Assembly: GCA_051294375.1 (NCBI GenBank)
Contig: CM119267.1
Location: 13,525,081 to 13,589,080, forward strand
DNA length: 64,000 nucleotides
From: Paraspadella gotoi
Lineage: Eukaryota > Chaetognatha
Direction of reading: 5' to 3'
Both the position numbers and the translations under genes were made by a program. This document shows, in pieces, positions 46,219 to 56,135 of this stretch. Numbering within the stretch: position 1 is the first letter of the stretch; each line of letters opens with the position of its first letter. Below the pieces are notes generated by a model. It searched no databases. It saw nothing but the letters and a program-made list of their open reading frames with translations, and was not told the DNA's origin.

Positions 46219-47092
46219 AAAAAAGAAGAGAAAAAAAGCGAATCTGACAAAAAACAAAATATAGAGAGTGAAAGAGAGAGAGAGAGGAGAGAGAGAGAAG
46301 GAAAGAGAGAGAGAAAGAGAAAAAAAAATAAAGAGAGAGAGAGAGAAAGAAAAAAGTAAGAAAGAAAGAGAGAAAGATACAGAGAGAGAGAGAGAGAGAA
46401 AAAAAAGAGAAAAAAAAAATTTGACAAGAAAAAAAAATAAAGAAAAAGAAAGAAAGAAAGAAAGAAAGAAAAAAAGAATAAAAAGGAATGAGAGATAGAG
46501 GGAAAAAGAGATAAAGAAAAGATGAAAAAGAAGAGACAAAGAAGAGACAAATAATAACAACAAAATTATGTAATGTATTTATGAAACCGTAAGTTTATTT
46601 ATTAATTTCTTAATTAAAATGTTATTTGCATATTGCAGTATTTTAATAATAAAAATCTTCAGACTATATATTATTGTTTAGTTAAAAAATAGAGAGAGAG
46701 AGAAAGAGAGTGAGAGAGAGAGAGAGAAAAAAAAGAAGAGAGAAAAAGCGAATCTGACAAAAAAAATATAGAGAGTGAAAGAGAGAAAGAGAGAAGAGAG
46801 AGAGAAAGAAAAAAAAATTTGAGAAAAAGAAAAAAAATAGAGAGAGAGAGAAAGAAAAAAGTAAGAAAGAAAGAGAGAAAGATACAGAGAGAGATAGAAA
46901 AAAAGAGAAAAAAAACGAATTTGACAAGAAAAAAAATAGAGAGAGAGAAAGAGAGAAAGAGAGAGAAAAAGAAAGAAAGAATAAAAAAGAGATAGAGGGA
47001 AAAAGAGATAAGGAAAAGAAGAAAAAGAAGAGACAAATAATAACAACAAAATTATGAAATGTATTTATGAAACCGTAAGTTTATTTATTAAT
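46010..47092. repeat. Two long purine (GA-rich) arrays with a duplicated flank
   Basis: Array 1 (46010-46545) and array 2 (46688-47030) are built of GAGA/AAAA runs around a recurring 'aaaagcgaatctgacaagaa' unit. Each is followed by the same ~70 bp (acaaataataacaacaaaat to tttattaatttct), at 46547-46612 and 47033-47095. The long Phe/Ser/Leu frames on the minus strand are low-complexity artefacts. Confidence 0.9.
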
Positions 47093-47094
47093 TT

Positions 47095-47133
47095 CTGATG
47101 AAGACTCGAAAAATAAAGAGTCGAAACATGTCC
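47095..47133 (+). ncRNA. Hammerhead ribozyme, intact core
   Basis: CTGATGA (47095-47101), stem II GACTC/GAGTC, GAAAC, AT, GTC. It begins exactly where the duplicated flank of the purine arrays ends: the first flank reads ttcttaatt where this one reads ttctgatga. Upstream and downstream 'tttatttat'/'ataaataaa' could pair as a long stem I. Confidence 0.75.
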
Positions 47134-47279
47134 GTATATAAATAAAATCAATGAAAATATTTTTCAAAACTTTTAATTTTTTTTTTAGCTTCCATCAAGA
47201 AAGAACAAAAACCAAGATAATGAAATTATCAATAAAGATATATAATTTAAAGAATTGCTGAGTCAATAAATTTTGAGCA

Positions 47280-47470
47280 GAAATGAAGGTGGGTGGGCTG
47301 GGGGCATAAAGAAAGCCATTTTGCTGGTGGGTCCGGAGAAGAGCGGGAGTTTAACCTGGAGGTCTCTCTATACAAGCTTTCTCAGTGGAGGCGATTGGTG
47401 GGTCCGGAGAAGAGCGGGAGTTTAACCGGGAGGTCTCTATACAAGCTTTCTCAGTGCGGGAGGGGGGGAT
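47280..47470 (+). repeat. Short direct duplication, GC-rich
   Basis: A ~65-bp unit (gggtccggagaagagcggga, tttaacc-ggaggtctct, tacaagctttctcagtg) occurs twice in a row, at about 47328-47390 and 47398-47457. No gene recognised. Confidence 0.7.
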
Positions 47471-47473
47471 GCA

Positions 47474-47690
47474 TGGTGGACTAAAATCCACCAACCGTTC
47501 AGCGCGCCATTGGTGCCAGAGGCAAGTCATTCGCCTCCCAACCCAAAGGTCCAGGGTTCTAGCTCGGTGGTCGCAGTTAAGGGGCGGGGCGCTTAACCCG
47601 CCTGTAACACGGTGTTACAGCCTAATCAAGCTCAGGGACTGATTATATTGAATGGTTCGGTCACTAACAATAATAATTACTGTTCTCTGT
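47474..47690 (+). repeat. tRNA-like SINE S1, copy 2
   Basis: Begins ggtggactaaaatccaccaa and has the B-box-like ggttctagctcgg, similar throughout to 2229-2465. Confidence 0.75.
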
Positions 47691-47819
47691 ATTGGTGAGC
47701 CCTTCTCGTGAACACACAACCTTTTCATTCTCAACACCCACGGTGCGCTGCCCTTCTACCGACCAAGCGCCACGAGCTTCAATATCTACCCTTGCAACAG
47801 GCTCTTTCATCTACAAAGG

Positions 47820-47955
47820 ATTAACACATATGCAGAATTTATCATAATTCGATGTTCTGAAATGATAATATGATTTACTAAAAGATTTATGGGTGGGACC
47901 GATGGACCGACAAAGTGGATTATAGAGTCAGAATCTGCGATAAGCAGATCCTGTG
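47820..47955 (+). repeat. F2 family 3' end fragment
   Basis: Contains aatttatcataattcgatgt, ggaccgatggaccgacaaag, and the terminal hairpin gaatctgcgataagcagatc. Confidence 0.65.
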
Positions 47956-48215
47956 GCAGTATATTCACACTGCCTCATGTCCATTATCGTTCATCCAATC
48001 TCATTGGCTCAGAGGGGGAACACACCATCCCAGGCATTGTTCCATCCTCAGTCCTAACGACTTCCCTCTGCGTTGGCAAAGCGAAACCATCCTAGTGTAA
48101 CCGCGCCAGTGACTGGAGGCGTCACTGAGGAAGCCCCCAAAGCCCACAGTGAGTTGCCCCATCCCATTGGGCATGACAGGCAACCCGGCTGTTGCCATAA
48201 TACAACTAAAAACTT
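47945..48215 (+). repeat. Repeat R3, copy 2
   Basis: Reverse-orientation match of 20435-20690, with ttccctctgcgttggcaaag, gtgactggaggcgtcactga and ggcaacccggctgttgcca. Confidence 0.75.
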
Positions 48216-48294
48216 GCTTGGATCAGAATTTTTTGACTTCACTACAAGAAAGTAAAAATATTATATTTTTCATTTTTTGTGCTTTAAAAATGGT

Positions 48295-48510
48295 ATGGTG
48301 GACTAAAATCCACCGTTCATCAGCGGCCATTGGTGCCAGAGGCAAGTCATTCGCCTCCCAACCCAAAGGTCCGGGGCTCTAGCCCGGTGGTCGCCTAGCA
48401 GTTAAGAGGGACGGGGCGCTTAACCCGCCTGTAACATGGTGTTACAGCCTGATCCGAAGCTCATATTGAACGGTTCAGTCACTAACACATAACAATAATT
48501 ACTTTCTCTT
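48295..48510 (+). repeat. tRNA-like SINE S1, copy 3
   Basis: Begins atggtggactaaaatccacc with a small internal deletion. The B-box-like segment is ggggctctagcccgg. Confidence 0.75.
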
Positions 48511-49529
48511 CAATGGGTTATTTCTACTTTTTTTTACGGGGTGTCTAGGGAACAGTGGGCAATAGCCTGAATAAATACATGAAAATTTTTTTTCATGCTC
48601 CTAAGATATTATACTAATTAACAAATATAAAAGAAATATTCCTCTCAAATTTTTACACAATGAGTTTCAACCCAGGTCAGAGAAAGTAAAATTATGCCTT
48701 TTTTATATATTATTTAACCACATTAGTTTCGACGACCTTTTCATTTTCCAAAAACTGAACCAGGCATTTACAAAATTAATAAAGTTAGGGCTAAAAAAGG
48801 TAAGGAAGTTAAAAAATGAAAGTGGTTTAGAGGTTAAGCGTCAAGGATATAAATACTATATTATAAATAGGGTTAGGGGTAAGTGTAGTTAAAGATCAAG
48901 TTTTCAAGAGTAGGTGTGGTTATGGGTTAAAAAAGAGGCGGCTGAGCAGTAGGTGAAAATAAATGTTCAACCATTATTTTGTAAAACAAATCGGGCGGAT
49001 AAGCGGAAGAACCAGAGTTAGATACATGGGAGGAGAGAGAGAAGATACGGAAAAAAAGAAGGAAACAAGGTAATCGGAGAAAGTGAAGGGAATAATAGAG
49101 ATTTAAAAACGAAAAGATTTTTAGGAATTTCTTTTCTTTGAGCTGAGATTCAATCATATTTAAATAAATAATAATAAATATAAAACAGTAAAAGAACTTA
49201 TTTTCGAGTTTAATTTTTAGCAAGTGCAAAGTCTGGAGAGACATTATTGAAGGTACTTTTGTTTTACTTTTAGCCCGCATAAGCGAGCAGTTTGATCGAA
49301 TGCGACCTCTCTAAACACTGTCAACATTCCCAGACAAAAGACAAAGTGAAACTTGAATCAGACTGACAAAGTGAGGTAAAGACTAAAGTGAAGTAAAATG
49401 AAGTCAAGTAAAATAAAATAATAAAGTAAATATATATTAAAAAAAAATTATTCTGATTGATATATTTAGAAAAAAAAATCCAAGAAAATCTCGGATGGCG
49501 ATAATAAAAGTTTTTAGAGGGAAAAAAAT
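48511..49529. other. AT-rich stretch without recognisable genes
   Basis: No credible exon. A short GTAAAG/GAAGT-rich repetitive patch is at 49375-49430. Confidence 0.4.
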
Positions 49530-50125
49530 AATCAGAGAGAGAGAGAGAGAGAGAGAGAAAGAAGCAAAATCGTTTTCAGCAGCAGAAGCACCCAGAAAAA
49601 AAGAAAGAAATCAAAAGTCAGCAGCAGCAGAAGAAGAAAAGAGAGAAAAAGAATACGCCCATTCAGAGCCAGCTGCAGAGAAAGAAATCAAAAGGCAGCA
49701 GCAGAAGCAGCAGGAGAAAAAAGAGAAAAAGAATAAGCCCCTGCAGAGCCAGCTGCAGACTCGTTTTTTTCCCTTTCTGTATAATTTATACTATAAATCA
49801 GTGACTAGGGAAAAGAGAGAGGGAGAGAGAAAAGTAATTAAAAGAGAAAAGAGAGAGAGAAAGAAATAGAAAAATAAAAGAGAAAATTGGTTTGTTTTGA
49901 TAAAACGTAAACAAAACATTTAATAACTGTCCAGACTCAATTTTAAACACATCGATGATAAGAAGCTGTATATAAATTTTCAGCTTCATACACCCAAATT
50001 TAATCATAAAAAGGCGATCTATAATTTGGAACGCCGACAACGACGACGACTACGCCACTTATGCGCAAAAGTGTTACAATATCGTCGCAAACGCAAAGCG
50101 ATTGCGACGATAAAAAAATGTTTTT
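49530..50125 (+). repeat. Composite repeat R5, copy 5 (long)
   Basis: GA-rich head, three CAG-rich segments around aaagaaatcaaaaggcagca, then 'gatgataagaagctgtatat', 'acgccgacaacgacgacgac' and 'cgtcgcaaacgcaaagcg'. The Lys/Glu-rich frame across 49495-49869 reads simple-sequence DNA and is not a gene. Confidence 0.65.
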
Positions 50126-50141
50126 TAAAATTGCAATATAA

Positions 50142-50698
50142 CTAGCGGTAGCCGACCAAATTCAAATTTTAATGGGAACAGCATTAAACTAATCCATTAT
50201 TGGTATTAATTATTGTGTTAAAATATTTTTTTTGCAAAAATGTTCCGAACCATGAGTAATTTGCTGATTAATATTATTATATTGCTATATAATGTCAAAA
50301 AATTTTTTTTGATATTTTAAGTTTTTTTAATTGATTCTGATAGAGCTTAAAAAGTTAAACAAAAAATATAATTACAACTTTTTAAAATTTTGATGTTTTA
50401 TTATTAAAAATTAGTAAAAACTGCTAAAATCATCGGATGATGATGATGATTTTTTAAGGTTTTTCTCAATTTAAACCCACTTATCATCAAAATATTGAAA
50501 AAAGAATTATACTTTGTGTAAATTTTTTGACATTTCTTATCTATAAATAAATATTAAAAAAATAATTACTAATGCTTCTTGCCATTTTAGAAAATTTTGC
50601 TCCATTGAAAGTTTTTTCAGAAATGTATGAAGTTTCATTTGGAAAGGTTCCCAAATCAAACTTCTGACCCACCCCATTGACGAAGTTTGGCTCTAATA
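50142..50698 (-). repeat. Interspersed repeat R4, copy 3
   Basis: Reverse complement of the family at 9424 and 35061, from ctagcggtagccgaccaaat to ccattgacgaagtttggctc. Confidence 0.8.
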
Positions 50699-51640
50699 TA
50701 ACTAAGCATTGAATGAATAGTTACGGAATTACTTTTCATATTTAACTACGTAAAATTAAAATAATTCTGAATTCATTAAAAGTTCAGGACTCAATTATAT
50801 TAAATTCTCGCCGATAGTTGTGTGCAAAATTTCAGCCTTTGCGAATGATTACTTTAATAGGTTCAATTGCCACACAGACATAGTAGAAAGAAGCACATTC
50901 AAAGCTTCATAATTGTCAAAAATATAAAAAAAATGTATAACCACTCAGCAAAAGTAAAATTTTGCCCGAATTTAATCTTTTAATCAGTAATTATTTGAAG
51001 TGAGATTTTGACATGCAACTTTATGAGATTGCGACGCACATCCTTCGTATAATGAGAGATTATCATCACGAAGACGACGGAAATTGACGATCGCCTAATA
51101 ATAAGAATTTTAGTAAAAATTATATAGCCCATTAAAAATAAGAAGTTTTTTGATAAATTAATTTTCTATTCGTTATTCAAACTGAGTAGCTATACAAAAA
51201 TTATTTTTCTTAGCTAGATAATCTAAAAAAATTTTACAAACTACAGAACGAAAGTAACACCCTGACCCCTGATTAAGCCTTTAGGCTAAGTTGTCAGTCG
51301 AGTTCATTTCTTTTACATCTAACATAAAAAACTGGCTTAATGCTTAAATTTATAACTCGTCTGAAATGAAAAAATGAATTAAACGACGTATGTATACCTT
51401 TTTATCAACAATAATTAACATTAACGTTTAATAGCAATCCCAAAGCCACACAACAAATTTTTTTGCAAATTAACCAAACTTTTTAAAGCGATTATGGATA
51501 TTTATCATCAGTCTGTACTTTAAAGAAATGTTCACGAGACGGCCTTGAAAGATGTGAAAACGAAACATTAGGATAAAAAACCAAAAAAAGTTAAAAATAT
51601 AGTAATAACAAATTGTAATTAAAAAATCGTTGTAAACACA
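50699..51640. other. Unique-looking AT-rich stretch, no gene recognised
   Basis: Contains a 24-codon ATG frame at 51014-51088 (MQLYEIATHILRIMRDYHHE...) with coding-like composition but no recognisable family or partner exons. Confidence 0.3.
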
Positions 51641-51741
51641 AAAATTTGTTTTTCCTAATACCAAAATACAACGAAAAGAAAGGAATATAACAAAGTCCAG
51701 TAACTACAAAGAAATTATTATTAAAAATCTTTGTGTATAGA

Positions 51742-51780
51742 CTGATGAAGACTCTAAAAATACAGAGTCGAAACATGTCT
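51742..51780 (+). ncRNA. Hammerhead ribozyme, intact core
   Basis: CTGATGA (51742-51748), stem II GACTCT/AGAGTC, GAAAC, AT, GTC. Followed by aaattcgttgtcaaaac and ttgtttttctcctaat as at other family members. The tail motif acaacgaaaagaaagga also occurs upstream (51669-51685). Confidence 0.75.
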
Positions 51781-52079
51781 GTCAAATTGTCACTAAAATT
51801 CGTTGTCAAAACAAATAAAAATTGTTTTTCTCCTAATATATTAAAAATCTTAAAAGTATAGTGATTTCGCCAGACGTTACTATCAAAGAAAATTAATAAA
51901 AAAATCCGGAAAAAAAAAGAATGATTAATACGATAACTAATTATTGATATAATAGTAATTGATTGATGTAATAATAATTTATTGATGTAATATAATGCGG
52001 CGCAAAAAAAATAGCCACTAATTAGCATTATTAGCATACCACTTTTTTAAAAATTTTAATAATATATACATTATGTATT

Positions 52080-52925
52080 ACGTAGTGGAGGCCCCGTCTC
52101 CACCACGTCTGCACAATGATTCCCATCTCCACTCAAAGAGATAGGCTGATACTCTTGCGCAGGCAATGGGCAGACGATGCCTCTCCTTCAACTGCAGCAA
52201 CTCATTCCCTTCCTCTGTAGAGTGAGCGCCGCCCAAAGCGACGGCTGCAGGAGGAAGGGGGGGAGGCCACCACTCCTGGCGCAAAAGAGGCAAGAATGGA
52301 CAGTCGCCCACCTCGCCAGCAGGCAAGAAGAGGGCAGTCGGCTGGCGTACCAGGCCAGAGAGACATCAGAGTAGCCTTTGGATTCTTCCCGCAAGGAAGT
52401 CTCTCAAACGCTGCACAAGTTAGCTTCACCAACCTGTCCTCTCAGCCAATAACACACCAATGACCCAACCTCATCGATCCAGCCTTTATTACCTAACATT
52501 TATTTTTCTAATTACTTAGCTATCCCTTACAATAAATATTTTACATTTCTTATTTTCTATTTTCGACTTCACTAATTTATTTTAGTAATTATTAACATTA
52601 TTCATTACTAAGTTTACACATTTTAACTTTGTTGTACATTTTACAATGTATTATATTTTTCAAGCACTATGTATCTCTCTCTCTCTCTCTCCATTTCAAT
52701 TTGTTTTCATAAACTATCTCTGTCCTTACCTTTACCTGTCCCTAATAAAAATTGACCACTGTCCTCTGTGTTGGAAACTGCCCTATCTCTCTCTCTCTCT
52801 CTCTCTCATTCTTTTTGCACAAAAATCATTTCAAATTCACAAATTGAATTGGTGCTGAAGAAGGCTCGTATGTGAGTAGAAACATGTCCGTTTCCCTATG
52901 ATATAAAATCGTTGTTACAACTCTT
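52080..52925 (+). mobile_element. Penelope-like element 3' region with terminal ribozyme
   Basis: Starts with the block shared with 3281 onward (gtggaggccccgtctccacc, cacaatgattcccatctcca). It continues through tgcaggaggaaggggg, 'accaggccagagagacatca' and the 3'UTR motif gaccactgtcctctgtg, then ttggaaactgccc and (TC)n, to a hammerhead at 52855. The frames here are 3'UTR, and the protein-coding part of the element is absent. Confidence 0.7.
52855..52890 (+). ncRNA. Hammerhead ribozyme, near-intact
   Basis: CTGAAGA, a GGCTC/GAGTA stem with a mismatch at the closing pair, GAAAC, AT, GTC. Core boxes and cleavage site are present, so weak activity is possible. Confidence 0.6.
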
Positions 52926-53139
52926 TTTCAAAAACTTTGTTTTAAATAATATATATACATGAAATTAAAAAGTATATCTCTTTTAAAGAGCAATCGATTG
53001 GTGCAATAAAAATGTTAATTTGTTCAGGCAGTAAAATATAGCAAGATTCTAAAGTCGAAATTGGGAAAAAAATATTTTTAAAGGTTAGAATTGATGACAC
53101 TTATATTTTTGACTGATGTTTAATAAGATTGTTTATAAT

Positions 53140-54450
53140 ATAACAAGTTTGAGCAAACAATGTCGGATCTGCCTAATTAATTATAATTTATATTCAGCTT
53201 GTCATTATCGATGTCCTTAAAATTGAGTCAGGACAGTTATTAAATGTTTTGCTTACATTTTATCAAAACAAACAAATATCCTCTATTTTATTTTATCTCT
53301 CCTCTCTCTCTCTCTCTCTCTCTCACTCTTTTTATGCAATTGCGACGATCCTTATGCTTTTAAGGATTTTTTTAACTTTTCAACTTGCATAATTTTTTCA
53401 ACTTGCATTCCGTCAACTTTATATCTAACTTCTTCACTCACTTTCCTACCGGCTCACAAAATTTCATCTCAATCTATCATGAGTTAAAAAATAAAAAAAG
53501 ATTTCAAGTAAATGTGGACTCATGTTTTTTCATTTAAACTCTTTCCACTGGTACGTTTCCACCAAAACTTATATCAAGCTTCGTCACACATTTTCCTACC
53601 ACACACAAAATTTCAACTCAATCTATCTATCATTATGATTAATTAGAGTATTTATTAGTTAAAATAAGTAAAAGATTTTAGTAAATGCGACTTATGTTTT
53701 TCCATTAAAATAATTTTCACTCACACGATTCCATCGAACTTATTATTCCAGCTTTATCACACACTTTTCCGACCCACACACAAAATTTAATTTCAATTCA
53801 ACAACCAATCACGAGTTATTGGGAGCTTTTTACTAAGGTGGGACGGATGGACGGATTGATGGACTAATTAATTAATTATTGATTTAATTTATTTTACTAA
53901 TGATTATTTTGATTCATTAATACATCCTGCCATTACATTTATATAAAAGGAAAAAGAAGCATAATCAATTAGTGAAACAGGTTTTTTTTTTTTTACATTA
54001 AACTCATTTCCACTCAAACTATTACATCGAAACTCTTGATTTCCTGTTCAATCACACACTTTCCTACCCACATACAAATTCCAGGTCAATCAGCCATTCA
54101 CTCATGAGCAATTGGTGTTCAAATAGTGAATATATTTTTTTTTTTTTTATTTCAACTCATTTCCACCGGACGATTCCATCGAAATACTATCAATATCCAG
54201 CTCCAATCACACCACTTAGCTATCCACACACAAAATTTTATTCAAATCCATCGATCCGATCACGAGTAATTGTTTTTTTTTTGCTAAGCTGGGACGGACG
54301 GACGGAGGGACGGACATTTTTTTTGCATAATTTATCATAATTCGATGTTCTGACATGATATAAGTTATTGCCCGACAATATTGAGGGGGCGGACCGACGG
54401 ACCGACAAAGTGAATTATAGAGTCGGGATCTGCTGACAAGCAGATCCAAC
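53140..54450 (+). mobile_element. Family F2, copy D (nearly complete)
   Basis: Starts 'acaagtttgagcaaacaatg' and 'tcggatctgcc' and contains several ~130-bp units (cacactttcctacc, ccatcgaaact, aactcatttccac). It then has ggacggacggacggaggg, gcataatttatcataattcg and the 3' hairpin gggatctgctgacaagcaga. It shares GGATCTGC at both ends in inverted relation. An R5-type segment (53200-53300, minus) seems inserted near the start. Confidence 0.55.
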
Positions 54451-54464
54451 TAAAAATAAAAAAA

Positions 54465-54600
54465 CAGTTTTTAGTGTGTGACAACTAATTTTTCTTTATT
54501 GACAAAGAAAGTCGGACATGTTTTGACTCTGTGGTTGAGAGTCTTCATCAATAATGAAAAATTCGTTGTCACACACTAAAAACTGTTTTCCTTAAACTTA
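54465..54600. mobile_element. Short inverted-repeat element around a decayed hammerhead
   Basis: Arms aacagtttttagtgtgtgac and gtcacacactaaaaactgtt flank a minus-strand hammerhead (54514-54551). In that core CTGATGA reads TTGATGA and GAAAC reads AAAAC. The tail acacaacgaaaagaaagaat follows at 54602-54621. It sits immediately after the F2 3' hairpin. Confidence 0.65.
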
Positions 54601-54639
54601 AACACAACGAAAAGAAAGAATCATAACAATATAAAAATG

Positions 54640-55230
54640 ATAAAATCATAATGGAATTTAACATATAAAAAGGTTAGCAATAAATTTGCTTTCCTTTTCT
54701 ATAAAAATATTTTTTTAATTTCTACCAAATAAATAATTTTAATAAACAATCATTTTTTTAATTTATCTCAAAATCAAAAAGTAATTTTAAGACAAAAATA
54801 AAAAAATTAATCCTAATATAATTGTAAGAGTTTATATTAATCTGCTTCAACACGAGATGTAAAAAAGATTTGAAAATAATCACAACTGCTTTTTCCTTAC
54901 TTTTAAAAGATTATTTTTCCATATAGTTTCTCTACTTATTAGAATATAAATTAAGTTAAAAATGGTTGACACCTATCCCTAAAGATATTTGATACTGAAT
55001 TTGTTTGACTAATATCATATTATAAATATTTAATAATAGGGGAAAGTCAGACTTTTTTTTGAATTAATTTGTTCTCATCAGATTTTTTGTACTAATCAAC
55101 TTAAACATCCTATAACTTTCAAACACTTTGCTTGATTTTAATAGGACTTAGACCAATCGCCTCATTTTCAATAAGCTTTGTTTTATGTTTTTATATCTTT
55201 ATGAAATTCAGCCATCCAATATAGCTTTTA
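54640..55230. other. AT-rich stretch without recognisable genes
   Basis: No exon or repeat boundary seen. Confidence 0.4.
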
Positions 55231-55258
55231 GTTGCGCCGCGAGTACTCGCGGAGCAAC
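55231..55258. repeat. 28-bp near-perfect palindrome, GC-rich
   Basis: GTTGC-g-CCGCGAGTACTCGCGG-a-GCAAC: the central 16 bases are a perfect palindrome, and the flanking GTTGC/GCAAC extend it with one mismatch. It is followed by cggtcggtcggtcgg. It stands out in AT-rich DNA and may be a terminus of another element. Confidence 0.8.
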
Positions 55259-55354
55259 TCTATAAGTCACTTTTCGGTCGGTCGGTCGGTCTGTCCTACT
55301 TACGTTAAAAACGCTTAAAACTTGCCTATAGTTTGTTGCTCATTTGTTAACAAG

Positions 55355-56135
55355 TATGAGCAAACAATGTGGGAACTGCCCACGATCATTATCGGTAATT
55401 AAATAATAATTAAATTATTCAAATTAATTAATTAATTAGGCAATTAATTAATTTGATCCAGAATGTTTGTTTTTAGGTCTTTTCGTCACTAACCATGACA
55501 AAACCAATGACGATGAGAATAATACCGATAATGATTGACTTGATTTATTAACTGATTACTTAATTATTTACTAATTAATTGACTAATTGATTAATTATTT
55601 GAATAATTAATACATCCTGCATTTACATTTGATATAAAAGGAAAAAGAAGCATGATCAATTAGTAAAGCAAGTTTTTTGTTTTTTTCCATTTAAACTCAT
55701 TTCCACTAAAACTATTCCATCAAAACTTGATTTCCAGCTTAATCACACACTTTCCTACCCACATACCAAATTCAAGGTCAATCGCCCCATCTACAATTGG
55801 GGTTCAAATAGTAAAATATATTTTTTTGTTTTTTCTATTTAAACTCATTTTCATTCGGACGATTCCATCAAAATTTCATATGCAGCTCAATCATACACTT
55901 CCCTACCCACACACAAAATTTCATTCAAATCCATCCAATAACGAGTAATTGGTGTTTTTTGCTAAGGTGGGACGGACGGACAGACAGACAAGGAAATCAT
56001 TTTTTTTACATAATTTATCATAATTCGATGTTCTGACATGATATAAGTGTGTGCCCGACAATATTGAGGGGGCGGACCAATGGACCGACAAAGTGAATTA
56101 TAGAGTCGGGATCTGCTGATAAGCAGATCCTACTA
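55355..56135 (+). mobile_element. Family F2, copy E
   Basis: Begins agtatgagcaaacaatgtgg and gccacgatcattatcgg-type sequence, carries the cacactttcctacc repeats and gtgggacggacggacagac, and ends with the hairpin gggatctgctgataagcaga followed by tcctactaa. Confidence 0.55.

Noticed and set aside
45946-47049. Long Phe/Ser/Leu-rich open frames (up to 205 residues) on the minus strand
   Set aside because: They are translations of GA-rich simple-sequence arrays, open in two or more frames at once, with no start context or splice structure.
49495-49869. 124-residue Lys/Glu-rich frame
   Set aside because: Simple GA/CAG-rich part of R5 with no family resemblance.
51014-51088. 24-codon ATG frame (MQLYEIATHILRIM...)
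   Set aside because: Too short, with no partner exon or recognisable family; left as unassigned.
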